NCBI GenBank assembly: GCA_937862825.1
Contig: CALMEF010000032.1
Location: forward strand, 1 to 34,965
Length of the DNA: 34,965 bases
Origin: an uncultured Armatimonadota bacterium
Lineage (GTDB): Bacteria > Armatimonadota > Fimbriimonadia > Fimbriimonadales > Fimbriimonadaceae
Reading direction: 5' to 3'
In this document: positions 15,116 to 23,635 of the stretch, one piece after another
Layout: every line of letters starts with the position of its first letter
Numbering within the stretch: the first letter of the stretch is position 1
Program-made: the position numbers and the translations under genes
Notes under the pieces: generated by a model
What the model was told of the DNA's origin: nothing
What the model saw: the letters and a program-made list of their open reading frames with translations, nothing else
Database searches by the model: none

Positions 15116-15169
15116 ATCAGGCCCTGCCAAACAGTGGGCGTGCATCAGGCTCAGGGTGAGAAAGAGACG

Positions 15170-16423
15170 TTACTGACCGCGGCTTAGTACCAGCGACACG
15201 TTGTGCCCGCCGAAGCCAAACGAGTTTGTAAGAGAGTACGTCACGTCCGCCTCTCGGGCGACGTTTGGTACGTAATCCAAGTCGCATTCAGGGTCGGGGG
15301 TCTCGTAGTTCACCGTTGGCGGCAACTTACCATCGCGCATCGCGAGAATGCAGATTAGTGCCTCGATCGCACCGGCAGCACCTAGGGTGTGCCCGATCAT
15401 GGACTTTGTCGAACTGATTGGCACCGTGTAGGCGTGCTCACCAAAGGCGCGCTTGATCGCCATGGTCTCAAACTTGTCGTTGTAGGGCGTTGAGGTGCCG
15501 TGAGCGTTGATGTAACCGATTTGAGATGGTTCCAGACCCGCCCGATGCAGGGCCATTTTCATCGAGCGATAGGCGCCATCGCCTTCGGGGTCGGGCATGG
15601 TCATGTGATGGGCATCGCCAGTAAACCCGTAGCCCAAAATCTCGGCGTAGATCGTTGCTCCGCGTGCCACAGCGTGGTCGTAATCTTCCATCACGAACAC
15701 CGCCGATCCCTCGGCCATCACGAACCCGTCGCGGTTGGCATCGAAGGGGCGCGACGCTCGAAGCGGTTCGTCGTTGCGGTTGGTCATGGCTCGTGCGGAG
15801 CAAAATCCGGCAAGGCCTATCTCGTTGATGGGTGCTTCGGAGCCGCCGGCAAGCATGGCGATCGCGTCTCCGCGCTTGATGATGTGATAGGCATCCCCGA
15901 TTGCATTGGCGCCAGTGGAACAGGCGGTGACCACACAAGTGTTTGGCCCTTTCAACCCGTGGCAAATGGAGACATAGCCAGACGCCATGTCGGGAATCAT
16001 GTAAGGCACGAGGAAAGGGGACACCTTGCCCGGGCCTGACTCAACCAACCGGCGATATTGCTCGCCCAGGAAGGTAAGGCCGCCGATACCGCTTCCGATT
16101 AGACAGCCGAAGTGTTCGGCAATGGACGTCGGATCAATTCCGGAATCGTCCAGGGCCATTTTCGCACTGGCCTCGGCAAAGGCGATAAACCGGTCTATTC
16201 GGCGGGCGTCCTTCTTGTCGAGCCAGTCTTCGGCGCTGAAGTCCTTTACCTCGGCCGCGATTCGAGTGGTGAACTCGGAGGCGTCAAGGAGGGTTATCGG
16301 GCCGACACCCGATTCGCCTGCCAACATTCGGGGCCAGAAGGTGTCAACGCCTGTTCCGAGCGGGGTTACCGCTCCGACTCCGGTGATGACGACCCGACCA
16401 GACGGGCGCGGCCAGTCGGACAT
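15170..16423 (-). CDS. fabF: Beta-ketoacyl-ACP synthase II
   Basis: 417 aa, standard length for FabF. The Cys-His-His active site is visible: Cys168 in VVTACSTGA, His308 in INAHGTSTPYND and His345 in STKSMIGHTLGAAGAIE, with Lys340. It condenses malonyl-ACP with acyl-ACP in fatty-acid elongation. The start ATG shares a base with the acpP stop (TAATG), so it is coupled to acpP, its substrate carrier. This is the usual acpP-fabF pairing. Confidence 0.97.
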   Translation of the reverse strand: MSDWPRPSGRVVITGVGAVTPLGTGVDTFWPRMLAGESGVGPITLLDASEFTTRIAAEVKDFSAEDWLDKKDARRIDRFIAFAEASAKMALDDSGIDPTSIAEHFGCLIGSGIGGLTFLGEQYRRLVESGPGKVSPFLVPYMIPDMASGYVSICHGLKGPNTCVVTACSTGANAIGDAYHIIKRGDAIAMLAGGSEAPINEIGLAGFCSARAMTNRNDEPLRASRPFDANRDGFVMAEGSAVFVMEDYDHAVARGATIYAEILGYGFTGDAHHMTMPDPEGDGAYRSMKMALHRAGLEPSQIGYINAHGTSTPYNDKFETMAIKRAFGEHAYTVPISSTKSMIGHTLGAAGAIEALICILAMRDGKLPPTVNYETPDPECDLDYVPNVAREADVTYSLTNSFGFGGHNVSLVLSRGQ

Positions 16424-16662
16424 TATCCTCGCTTTTTGTCGATGTAGGTTACGGCGTCGCCGACGGTCTTGATGACACCGACTTCATCATCTGGGATTTC
16501 GATACCGAACTCATCTTCAAATGCCATGACGAGTTCGACAACATCAAGGGAATCGGCGCCAAGGTCCTCAGTGAATGAGGCGGTCTCGATAACCTCTTCT
16601 TCCTTGACTCCTAACTTCTCGACGGTGACCTTTTTAACTCTTTCGAACGTGTCCGCTGCCAT
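16423..16662 (-). CDS. acpP: Acyl carrier protein
   Basis: 79 aa, acidic, with the phosphopantetheine attachment motif LGADS38LDVVELVM and the helix [13 protein letters not shown]. The length and motif are those of the fatty-acid ACP. It is followed directly by fabF (TAATG overlap). A GGTAAGG Shine-Dalgarno-like sequence lies about 12 nt before the ATG. Confidence 0.97.
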   Translation of the reverse strand: MAADTFERVKKVTVEKLGVKEEEVIETASFTEDLGADSLDVVELVMAFEDEFGIEIPDDEVGVIKTVGDAVTYIDKKRG

Positions 16663-16727
16663 TGCGTGTAAACCTTACCCGGTTCATGTTTGTTTCGAAC
16701 CAAGCCTAGAGATTATGACAGGAATCG

Positions 16728-17165
16728 TCAGCGCGGTAGTCCTGGGAACATCTTTCGTTCCATTTGGGCCACGTCAACTTTCCATTCGCCGTCCACCAAG
16801 ATCATGGGGAGTTCGTACGTTTCGGGATATGGTGCGGCGCCAAGGACGTCGCGAATCACCTCAACTTTAACCACGGCTGTGTCTTCTGTGAGTTGCTTGG
16901 CTTGGCCCATTCGACTCACAAACCTAAAGTGAGGTGCCACCTTGGTCATGGTGAACGTCCACTTTTCCTTCACCTGTTCGGGAGTATTGCCGTCGATGTA
17001 CGAGTGTTTGGTTAACGTGTCCACATCGCCGCCTTTCAGGGCTTCCATGAACTTGTCTGCCGGAACCAAGGGGCCACCACCAGCAAAGAAGAGCATCACG
17101 ATGATGCCGAGAATGCTGGCGATACCGAGGATCAAGATAGGGCTGGCGCGGCCCGCTCGCTTCAT
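16728..17165 (-). CDS. Membrane-anchored NTF2-like (DUF4878-type) protein
   Basis: 145 aa. An N-terminal membrane anchor at residues 8-32 (PILILGIASILGIIVMLFFAGG) is followed by a soluble domain. PADKFMEALKGGDVDTLTKH starts the domain and LPMILVDGEWKVDVAQM closes it, a pattern typical of small NTF2-like lipoprotein or anchored domains. The neighbour upstream (17191-17625) has the same layout, suggesting a tandem duplication. The function is unknown. CACAAT lies 7 nt before the ATG. It precedes acpP in the same direction with a 65-bp gap. Confidence 0.75.
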   Translation of the reverse strand: MKRAGRASPILILGIASILGIIVMLFFAGGGPLVPADKFMEALKGGDVDTLTKHSYIDGNTPEQVKEKWTFTMTKVAPHFRFVSRMGQAKQLTEDTAVVKVEVIRDVLGAAPYPETYELPMILVDGEWKVDVAQMERKMFPGLPR

Positions 17166-17172
17166 GAACCTA

Positions 17173-17178
17173 ATTGTG
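17173..17178 (-). promoter_or_regulatory. -10-like box (CACAAT) 7 nt before the start at 17165
   Basis: A weak match to TATAAT, but at the exact 7-nt spacing seen at 1517, 3508 and 17625. It lies in the 25-bp gap between two co-directional genes. Confidence 0.3.
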
Positions 17179-17190
17179 ACACGGTGGGAG

Positions 17191-17625
17191 TTATCGTCCT
17201 TGAAGTTGTCCGAGGAAGCCCATTGGGTCCAGCGTCGCTTCGGCCTCTACACGCCAAAGTTGTTCCCGTTTACCGACGATCCATGGACGACTGAGAACGG
17301 GCCCTGGACGAGGCGGGCGGTACACGACATAGACGATAGTCACACGGAGCCTCGGGACGTTTTGGACTCGCTGGAACTCATAAGCGTAGCCCTGGCTGGC
17401 CAGGCTCTGGATCTCGCGAACGAGTTGGACGACGGCAATGTTCTGAGTGGATTCGTTGGTTATCGCGCGGATGGTTGCGAGATCGCCATTGGTGGCGGCC
17501 CGATGAAAACGTCGAACCACACTTTCGGGCCCGTAGTTTTGAAGGCCGAAGAAGATGCCGAGCGTTGACACCGCAAGAACCGCGCTTGACAGCACGGCGG
17601 CTTTACGGGAGTGGTCGGCGAACAC
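17191..17625 (-). CDS. Membrane-anchored NTF2-like protein, probable paralogue of its downstream neighbour
   Basis: 144 aa, starting at the GTG at 17625 (fMFADHSRKAAVL). The frame reaches a TTG/ATG at 17706/17703, but that would overlap the divergent DUF1501 start. The GTG is preceded at exactly 7 nt by TATATT. An N-terminal TM segment (AAVLSSAVLAVSTLGIFFGL) is followed by PESVVRRFHRAATNGDLATIRAITN, which resembles PADKFMEALKGGDVDTLTKH in the next gene. The C-terminus (LWRVEAEATLDPMGFLGQL) is the closing strand and helix. The function is unknown. Confidence 0.65.
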   Translation of the reverse strand: MFADHSRKAAVLSSAVLAVSTLGIFFGLQNYGPESVVRRFHRAATNGDLATIRAITNESTQNIAVVQLVREIQSLASQGYAYEFQRVQNVPRLRVTIVYVVYRPPRPGPVLSRPWIVGKREQLWRVEAEATLDPMGFLGQLQGR

Positions 17626-17632
17626 GCAAGCG

Positions 17633-17638
17633 AATATA
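17633..17638 (-). promoter_or_regulatory. -10 box (TATATT) for a leaderless GTG start
   Basis: TATATT on the minus strand, 7 nt before the GTG at 17625. It decides the start of the gene and removes an overlap with the divergent gene. No clear -35. Confidence 0.45.
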
Positions 17639-17705
17639 CCGCGATTACTGAACACAGACTGCGGAAACTCGTCTCGGCTACCATACTGACTATTGGGAAC
17701 CATCA

Positions 17706-18941
17706 ATGAGTGATTTTCTAAGCCGAAGAGATGTTGTGAAACGAGGCGGGATGATCGCCATCGGACTCACTGCCCCCCGCTGGCTCTCCAGCATCGCCCA
17801 CGCGGACGTGATTCGCCAGGCGAAGGGTGGTAAACCGACTGGCAATACCGTGTTGGTCGTGTGCCAACTGTCTGGTGGCAATGATGGGCTGAACACCGTG
17901 GTTCCTTACGCCGACGCAAAGTATCACTCGCTGCGCCCTACTCTTGGCCTTAAGGAGGACACCGTTCTCAAGATCAACGACCAGATGGGCTTTCATCCGT
18001 CGTTGGCCAAGGTTAGCGAATTGTATAAGCAAGGGAAGGTTGCAGTTATACAAAGCGTGGGTTATCCGAAGCCAAATCGGTCTCACTTTGCCTCGATGGA
18101 CATCTGGCAGTCAGCCAGCCCGGACCGACAACTTCGCTACGGTTGGATCGGTCGACATTTCGATTCTCAGATTGCCAAGGGCACCTTGAATCCGGTAGTC
18201 GCTATCGGGCTTTCAACTGAGAAGCCTTTGGCGCTGGCTGGGAAGCAGGCAAGTATTCCCTGTTTCGCTTCACTGGTTGATATTCAATCCATGGTTGGCG
18301 ATCCAGACGCGGAGCGCATGTTGCGGCAGATTCAGGGGACTGCGGCAGCGCCGGGCAGCAACTTGTCGGTCGTTCAGCAGGCGAACAAGTCGGCGTTGGA
18401 TGCCATGGCGGTGCTTTCGAAGCAGCTTGAGAAGTTCACCCCGAAGCAGACCTACGGAAATGATCCGTTTGGTGTTGGATTCAAGCAGATTGCCCAGTTG
18501 GTCGCGACATCGCCCCAGACTCGAGTCATCTATTTGTCGTCGGGCGGTGTCGACACTCACGCACGTCAGGCGGAGACGCATGCTAAGTTGTTGGAAAACT
18601 TTAGTAATGCGGTTTCGGCCTTCCAGCAGGAAATCGAAGAGGCTGGACATGCGGACAGAGTTATCCTGCTCGTGTTCTCTGAGTTCGGTCGCCGGTCGTT
18701 TGAGAATGCCAGTGGTGGTACCGACCATGGTGCGGCGGCCCCGATGTTTCTGGTCGGTAAGAACGTTAAGGGCGGGTTGCACGGGCCGATCCCGGATCTC
18801 AATGACCTACAGGACGGCGATCTCAAGTACAAGATCGACTTCCGTGAGGTTTATGCGACTACGCTTGACCAATGGATGGGTGGCGACTCCGAGGTGGTGC
18901 TTGGACAGAAGTTCACCCATCAAGGCGTGTTGCCTACTTAG
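17706..18941 (+). CDS. DUF1501 family Tat-exported protein
   Basis: 411 aa. A Tat-type signal (SRRDVVKRGGMIAIGLTAPRW) is followed by the DUF1501 hallmarks LVVCQLSGGNDGLNTVVPY, FHPSLAKVSELYKQGKVAVIQSVGYP, GVDTHARQAETH, VFSEFGRRSFENASGGTDHGAAAPMFLVG and FREVYATTLDQWMGG. DUF1501 belongs to the alkaline-phosphatase/sulfatase-like superfamily, with unknown substrate. Its usual partner, a DUF1800 gene, is not adjacent. Its last 8 bp overlap the 3' end of the convergent, shortened uvrA. Confidence 0.95.
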   Translation: MSDFLSRRDVVKRGGMIAIGLTAPRWLSSIAHADVIRQAKGGKPTGNTVLVVCQLSGGNDGLNTVVPYADAKYHSLRPTLGLKEDTVLKINDQMGFHPSLAKVSELYKQGKVAVIQSVGYPKPNRSHFASMDIWQSASPDRQLRYGWIGRHFDSQIAKGTLNPVVAIGLSTEKPLALAGKQASIPCFASLVDIQSMVGDPDAERMLRQIQGTAAAPGSNLSVVQQANKSALDAMAVLSKQLEKFTPKQTYGNDPFGVGFKQIAQLVATSPQTRVIYLSSGGVDTHARQAETHAKLLENFSNAVSAFQQEIEEAGHADRVILLVFSEFGRRSFENASGGTDHGAAAPMFLVGKNVKGGLHGPIPDLNDLQDGDLKYKIDFREVYATTLDQWMGGDSEVVLGQKFTHQGVLPT

Positions 18942-20823
18942 TGATCGGGCACGGGGTCTTTGGCTTTCGCCGGGCCTTCGGAACCTCAATACTTCGGCGC
19001 CCGCTGAGATAGTCCGAGGTTTCACAGGGCGAGGATAGGAAGGTTTCCAGGTCGCCTTGGGCGACGATATGGCCCCCGTGCTCACCAGCGCCGGGACCGA
19101 GTTCAATGAGCCAGTCTGCGGCCTTCATTGTCTCCTCGTCGTGTTCCACGACCAAGACAGTGTTGCCGATATCCCTTAGTCGTTTGAGGGTTTCGATCAA
19201 TTTGCCGTTGTCCCGCTGGTGCAATCCGATGCTGGGTTCGTCAAGAATGTAAAGGCACCCCATCAGCCCGGAGCCAATTTGTGTGGCGAGTCGAATCCGT
19301 TGGGCTTCACCTCCGGCCAACGTTCGCGCGGTTCGATTGAGCGTGAGATAGGAGAGGCCGACATCGTTGAGAAATCGCAATCGCTCGCCAATTTCCTTGA
19401 CCGCTCGCTCGGCGATCGTGAGTTGGCGCTTGCTGAGAAACGCAGGGAGTGCATCGAAGTAGGCGAGGCAGTCTGCCACCGCCATCGCTGAAACGTCAGC
19501 AATGCTTATCCCCTCGGTTTTCTTGGCCTTGGTCGTTGCCGGGAGGCGAACCGCCAGTGTCTCAGGCTTCAGGCGCTTGCCGAGGCACTCGGGGCACGGC
19601 TTGGTGCTCATGTACTGTTCGAGATCTTGCTTGACCCATTCGCTCTCGGTGGTTTCGTACCGTTTGCGGAGTGCACCAATTACGCCGTTCCACTCGGTCA
19701 CAAACTTACGTTCGTGGCGACCATATTTCATGATCACTTCGATGGGTTTCTCGAGCCCGTTCCAAACCGCATCAAGAGCCGCCTCGCCAAGTTCGTTGAC
19801 AGGAGTTCTTGAATCGAATCCGACGGCTCGGCCAACAGCATCCAGCATGTCTGGCCACCAATCTTTCGTCTCCCCCGATTTGTAAACGAAAGGTGCGATG
19901 GCTCCGTCTCTAAGTGGTTTTGTCGGATCGGGGCAACAAAGGACCGGGTCAAACTCGGTCTTCGTTCCAAGTCCCGTACACTCCGGGCAGGCACCGTAGG
20001 GCGAGTTGAAGGAAAACTGCCTTGGCTCCAATTCGGGCATGCTGAACCCACATTCCGGGCAGGAGTAGGACTCGGAGAAAATTAACTCGCCGGACTTTGA
20101 TGTCCCCTCATAACTCACTCCCACGAGGCCTTTGCCCATCTTCAAGGCCGCTTCAACCGAGTCGGTGAGGCGACGCTCCACCCCTTCCCGCAGAATGACA
20201 CGATCGACGACGACTTCAATCGTGTGCTGTTTGTAGCGATCCATGGGGATGTCATCGGTGACCTCGTACATCACCCCATCGACTCGCACGCGAACATAGC
20301 CAGCCTTGTTCACGTCTTGCAGGACACTCTTGTATTCTCCCTTTCGCCCTCGGACGAGGGGGGCCAAAACCTGGATTTTGGTCTCTGCCTCAAGTTCCAG
20401 AATCGCGTCCACGATCTGATCCGTTGATTGGCGCTCAATGGGACCATGCCCATTTGGACAATGCGGAACTCCGGCTCTTGCAAAGAGAATTCGGAGGTAG
20501 TCGTAAATCTCTGTTACAGTCCCGACAGTCGAGCGTGGGTTCTTTGACGTTGACTTCTGGTCAATACTCACTGCAGGCGAAAGGCCGTCAATATGATCGA
20601 CATCGGGCTTATCCATTTGGCCCAGAAACTGCCGGGCATAGGCACTCAGAGATTCGACATAACGTCGCTGTCCCTCGGCGTAGATCGTGTCAAAGGCGAG
20701 CGAAGACTTTCCGGAACCGGAGAGGCCGGTGATCACGACAAGTTTGTCCCGCGGAATCTCCACGGTGACGTTCTTGAGGTTGTTTTCTCGCGCTCCAACG
20801 ACGACGATTTTGTCTTGAGCCAT
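18934..20823 (-). CDS. uvrA: UvrA, first ABC half only (C-terminal half missing)
   Basis: 629 aa from the ATG at 20823 ([19 protein letters not shown]). A longer frame to 20907 has no conserved sequence. Present are Walker [10 protein letters not shown] (33-41), the Cys zinc module [19 protein letters not shown]...CPECTGLG, the second [12 protein letters not shown], the signature LAGGEAQR (about 502-509) and Walker [17 protein letters not shown] (from about 524). This is the complete first nucleotide-binding half of the excision-repair damage sensor. Normal UvrA continues for roughly 300 more residues with a second Walker A, zinc finger and signature. Here the frame stops in the inter-half linker ([17 protein letters not shown]). 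The missing part is not seen on either strand next to it, where DUF1501 begins. It could be a truncated paralogue or the product of a rearrangement. Confidence 0.93.
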   Translation of the reverse strand: MAQDKIVVVGARENNLKNVTVEIPRDKLVVITGLSGSGKSSLAFDTIYAEGQRRYVESLSAYARQFLGQMDKPDVDHIDGLSPAVSIDQKSTSKNPRSTVGTVTEIYDYLRILFARAGVPHCPNGHGPIERQSTDQIVDAILELEAETKIQVLAPLVRGRKGEYKSVLQDVNKAGYVRVRVDGVMYEVTDDIPMDRYKQHTIEVVVDRVILREGVERRLTDSVEAALKMGKGLVGVSYEGTSKSGELIFSESYSCPECGFSMPELEPRQFSFNSPYGACPECTGLGTKTEFDPVLCCPDPTKPLRDGAIAPFVYKSGETKDWWPDMLDAVGRAVGFDSRTPVNELGEAALDAVWNGLEKPIEVIMKYGRHERKFVTEWNGVIGALRKRYETTESEWVKQDLEQYMSTKPCPECLGKRLKPETLAVRLPATTKAKKTEGISIADVSAMAVADCLAYFDALPAFLSKRQLTIAERAVKEIGERLRFLNDVGLSYLTLNRTARTLAGGEAQRIRLATQIGSGLMGCLYILDEPSIGLHQRDNGKLIETLKRLRDIGNTVLVVEHDEETMKAADWLIELGPGAGEHGGHIVAQGDLETFLSSPCETSDYLSGRRSIEVPKARRKPKTPCPITK

Positions 20824-20908
20824 GGTAGACGTATGGCTACAGTTTACCAGCCTTACCGGCGACCAGCATTTTGTGCCTACAGGCCAAAAAGGTATCCTCT
20901 TGTCCATC

Positions 20909-22717
20909 GTGAAGTTGGTCCAAGCCCTGCAAGCGGGGGTTCTCGTCGGCGATGGGGCGAATGGAACGATTCTCGCCGCGAAGGGTTTCTCCAGGCAGCC
21001 CTATGATTTGGCCAACCTTCTTGCTCCCGAGTTAGTTCGCGAGGTCCACAGCGAATACTTTGCTGCAGGAGCCGATCTCGTACAGACGAACACCTTCTCT
21101 GCAAGCCGCGTGCGGCTCGCTGAGCACGAAGTCGACGTTCCAGAACTCAACTTTGCTGGTGCCGCGCTTGCGCGCCAAGCCGCCGGTTCTGAGCGTATCG
21201 TTCTGGGTTCTATTGGCCCGATTGGCAAACCGATTGTGCCCATCGGTCACATCACGGAGGAAGAGGTCTACGAAGTTGTTCGAGAACAAGCGCTGGCCCT
21301 GGCTGAGGGAGGTGTGGACGGCTTCATTCTGGAAACTTACATTGACCTGCATGAACTTGAAATCGCCGTTCGCGCGGTCAGGTCCGTCGGAGAGTTTCCT
21401 ATCATCATCAGTAAGGCGTACATTGAGGATGGTGAACAGTTGGCCGAGGGTCTCCCCGGTCGCGTTGCCGAGCAAATGGCGGCGATGCATCCGGTTGCCG
21501 TTGGAGCGAACTGTATTGTTGGACCTCAACGGATGCTCGACCTCGTTCGGATGATCGCCGAGAACACCGAACTACCGATTGTGGCCCAACCCACGCCGGG
21601 CTTACCTCAGTTGGTGAAAGGGCAAGTCGTTTACGACACCTCGCCCGAATATTTCGCCAAGGCGGTTGGTCGCCTTGTTGAAGAAGGCGCCAGATACGTT
21701 GGCGGCTGTTGCGGCACGACCCCCGACCACATCCGAGCACTCAAGGCTCATTTGACGAGCGGTGCTCTCAAAGCCCGCACCCGGCCCCGAGTTCAAGTTA
21801 AGGAACAGGACCGAACGCCGCTACCACAGAGTGAGGTCAGTGAACTCAGCCGGAAGTTGGGCAAAAAGTTTATGACCGCGGTGGAGATGGACTTGCCGCG
21901 TGGTTTGAACCTGAGCAAACTTCTCGCTGGCGCGAAGGGGCTCAAGGTGTCTGGTTGTGACCTTATCAACATTTCTGATGGTGCTCGCGCGCGTTTGCGA
22001 ATGAATCCCATGTCGGTTTGCTCGCTCATCCAGAACAGCGTCGGTATCGAAACCACCATGCACTTCTCGTGCCGAGACCGCAACCTACTCGCGGTTCAAG
22101 CCGACCTGTTGGGCTCGCACGCCCTCGGGATCCGGAACATCTTGGCAGTCACTGGCGACCCAGCGACGATTGGCGATTATCCCAGTGCGACCAGCGTTTT
22201 TGACATTGATGCGATCGGCTTGATCCGGATTCTTCAGCGATTCAATGAGGGAATCGACTTGGCTGGGAACAGCGTGGGTGTGAAATGCGCCTTCACTATT
22301 TGCTGCGCTTACAATCCCCTGGCTATTGATTTGGATATTGAAAATGATCGCTTGCGTCGCAAGGCCGACGCGGGATGTCATGTTGTTTACACACAGCCGG
22401 TGTTCGACGAAGCGGATGTCGAGGCGGCCGTACGACTTTGTTCAGAGTTGACCCTCCCGGTTTTTGTTGGCGTTATGCCCCTGCGAAGCCAGCGACACAC
22501 CGAGTTCATGCACAACGAAGTGCCTGGTATCCGAATCCCTGAGTGGCTTCGATCAAAGATGGCTTCGGCGGAGTCCGACTCTGAGGCCCAGGCGATTGGA
22601 GCCGAAGAGGCGATGAAGTTATCCCAAGCAATTAAAAAGGCCGCTCAGGGACTCTACATCATGCCCCCGAGCGGCAACAACCTCATTGCTGAGCAACTGG
22701 TTGAGTCAGTTCGTTAG
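20909..22717 (+). CDS. Bifunctional homocysteine S-methyltransferase / methylenetetrahydrofolate reductase
   Basis: About 602 aa from the GTG at 20909 (fMKLVQALQAGVLVGDGANGT). The frame extends to an ATG at 20822, but those 29 residues are not conserved, and TATCCT lies 10 nt before the GTG. Domain 1 (1-290) is a homocysteine methyltransferase. Its zinc ligands Cys are in ANCIVGP (202) and GGCCGTT (267-268). Domain 2 (about 310-602) is an MTHFR with TAVEMDLPRG, GDPATIGDYP and VVYTQPVFD. The same fusion is known as YitJ-like. It makes methionine using a methyl donor and produces or consumes methyl-THF. It is divergent from uvrA, and its stop overlaps that of fur by 4 bp. Confidence 0.93.
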   Translation: MKLVQALQAGVLVGDGANGTILAAKGFSRQPYDLANLLAPELVREVHSEYFAAGADLVQTNTFSASRVRLAEHEVDVPELNFAGAALARQAAGSERIVLGSIGPIGKPIVPIGHITEEEVYEVVREQALALAEGGVDGFILETYIDLHELEIAVRAVRSVGEFPIIISKAYIEDGEQLAEGLPGRVAEQMAAMHPVAVGANCIVGPQRMLDLVRMIAENTELPIVAQPTPGLPQLVKGQVVYDTSPEYFAKAVGRLVEEGARYVGGCCGTTPDHIRALKAHLTSGALKARTRPRVQVKEQDRTPLPQSEVSELSRKLGKKFMTAVEMDLPRGLNLSKLLAGAKGLKVSGCDLINISDGARARLRMNPMSVCSLIQNSVGIETTMHFSCRDRNLLAVQADLLGSHALGIRNILAVTGDPATIGDYPSATSVFDIDAIGLIRILQRFNEGIDLAGNSVGVKCAFTICCAYNPLAIDLDIENDRLRRKADAGCHVVYTQPVFDEADVEAAVRLCSELTLPVFVGVMPLRSQRHTEFMHNEVPGIRIPEWLRSKMASAESDSEAQAIGAEEAMKLSQAIKKAAQGLYIMPPSGNNLIAEQLVESVR

Positions 22718-23196
22718 TTTTTGTACGCGCCGATCGCTTCGATCTTGACGGCGCGAAGTTCAAATCCTTGCTTCTTGCTCTCTGCGAGAAAGTGCTCTTT
22801 GCAGGGCTTCGGAAACTCGACTTCCACGACATGGCCAGTTTCCACATCAACGAAGTGAGCGGCGTCTCGCTGACCCGGTCCACTGATGCGGGACGGGAAG
22901 TAGCCATCGGCTGCACCAATGCGGTGAACGAGGCCGATCCCGATTAAGGTGTCAAGGATGCGATAAACGCTAACTACATCAATGCGACCGCCCTTATTGA
23001 GGATCTTTTGGTGAATATCGTAAGGAGTCAGGGCCACATCGGTATCACCGAGGGCTTGAATAACTTGGACACGCGGCATCGTGATGCGAAAACCGTGGAT
23101 GCGGATCTGAGTGAGTGCGTAGTTCTCGAACTCTTTCCCCAGTTCCCGGAGTTCTTCTTCACGAGCAGCAGATGGCTTCTTGGCGTCGGTTTTCAT
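22714..23196 (-). CDS. Fur-family transcriptional regulator with a reduced metal site
   Basis: 160 aa. The winged-helix N-terminal part is clear (RITMPRVQVIQALG, TPYDIHQKILNKGGRIDVVSVYRILDTLIGIGLVHRI, residues about 35-95). The C-terminal part (AAHFVDVETGHVVEVEFPKP) aligns with the DxHxxxDxxTGxVxEF core of Fur. However, there is no CxxC pair, and the usual HHDH cluster is reduced to a single His here, plus His in TGH. This pattern resembles the Cys-less Fur/Irr group, so ligand and target are uncertain. TATTCT lies 10 nt before the ATG. It is divergent from the 66-aa gene that has two dyads in its promoter. Confidence 0.92.
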   Translation of the reverse strand: MKTDAKKPSAAREEELRELGKEFENYALTQIRIHGFRITMPRVQVIQALGDTDVALTPYDIHQKILNKGGRIDVVSVYRILDTLIGIGLVHRIGAADGYFPSRISGPGQRDAAHFVDVETGHVVEVEFPKPCKEHFLAESKKQGFELRAVKIEAIGAYKN

Positions 23197-23312
23197 GTCA
23201 AGAACTAGAATAACCTCAATAACTTGGCAACTGTATTACGAATTCTAACGTTCATCTCAAGTTTGCGAAACACTAGGCAATATTAGACCGTCCTGAAAAA
23301 AAGCACGCACAA

Positions 23313-23402
23313 TTTAGGTTCTTTTGAACTTGAAGTGTGATATGCTGAAATCCGCAATACCACCAGGTGCCATTTTAGGTTCGCCTGAACTGGCCGGAGG
23401 GA
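23313..23402 (+). promoter_or_regulatory. Extended -10 promoter flanked by two TTTAGGTTC-N4-GAACT operators, plus Shine-Dalgarno
   Basis: Site 1 is TTTAGGTTC-TTTT-GAACT (23313-23330) and site 2 is TTTAGGTTC-GCCT-GAACT (23374-23391), 61 bp apart, about six helical turns. Between them lies TGA-TATGCT (23338-23346), an extended -10. Site 1 covers its -35 zone and site 2 lies in the leader. A strong GGAGGG ribosome site (23397-23402) precedes the ATG at 23410. The layout suggests tight repression by a dimer. The divergent Fur-family gene is one candidate regulator. Confidence 0.6.
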
Positions 23403-23409
23403 ATGACAC

Positions 23410-23610
23410 ATGAAGTTCTATAACCTGAAAACACGATCCCACGTCGACGTGCCGGATTCCGCCGTCAAGAAGATGAAGATGACTCGCAAGACCAAGTCTG
23501 GCGAGCAGGTCCGCTATGCGCTTACCGCAGAGCACGAGGGCAGCAAACTCTTTAAGTTCGTCAACGAAGCCACCTTCAAGGCAAGCAACGCCACCGAAGT
23601 TAAGGGCTAA
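23410..23610 (+). CDS. Small basic protein of unknown function (66 aa)
   Basis: 66 aa, with about a quarter Lys/Arg (MKFYNLKTRSHVDVPDSAVKKMKM...). The start is fixed by a strong Shine-Dalgarno 8 nt upstream, and a strong terminator follows 25 bp after the stop, so it is a real single-gene unit. It has no Cys or TM segment. The pattern (KFYNLKT.s.VdVPDs.VKK, YALTAEHEGSKLFKFV) suggests two small beta units. No family is assigned with confidence. The regulated promoter and strong expression signals suggest an abundant protein under specific control. Confidence 0.8.
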   Translation: MKFYNLKTRSHVDVPDSAVKKMKMTRKTKSGEQVRYALTAEHEGSKLFKFVNEATFKASNATEVKG

Positions 23611-23635
23611 GTTAACCAACTTATCACTTGGATTT

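Noticed and set aside
14815-15187. Plus-strand open frames of about 115 aa after the 14295 gene
   Set aside because: They run antisense to the gene remnant and through palindromes, lack ribosome sites and have no protein-like motifs.
21281-21290. GTTCGAGAAC inside the MTHFR fusion gene as a further operator
   Set aside because: The arms are separated by 2 nt, not 4, and it lies in coding sequence.
23318-23390. GTTC-N4-GAAC sites as LexA (SOS) boxes
   Set aside because: The Gram-positive-type box is GAAC-N4-GTTC, the opposite order, and the alphaproteobacterial box is a GTTC-N7-GTTC direct repeat. The spacing also does not fit a DtxR box. None of the nearby genes is an SOS gene except the distant uvrA, whose own promoter lacks the motif.
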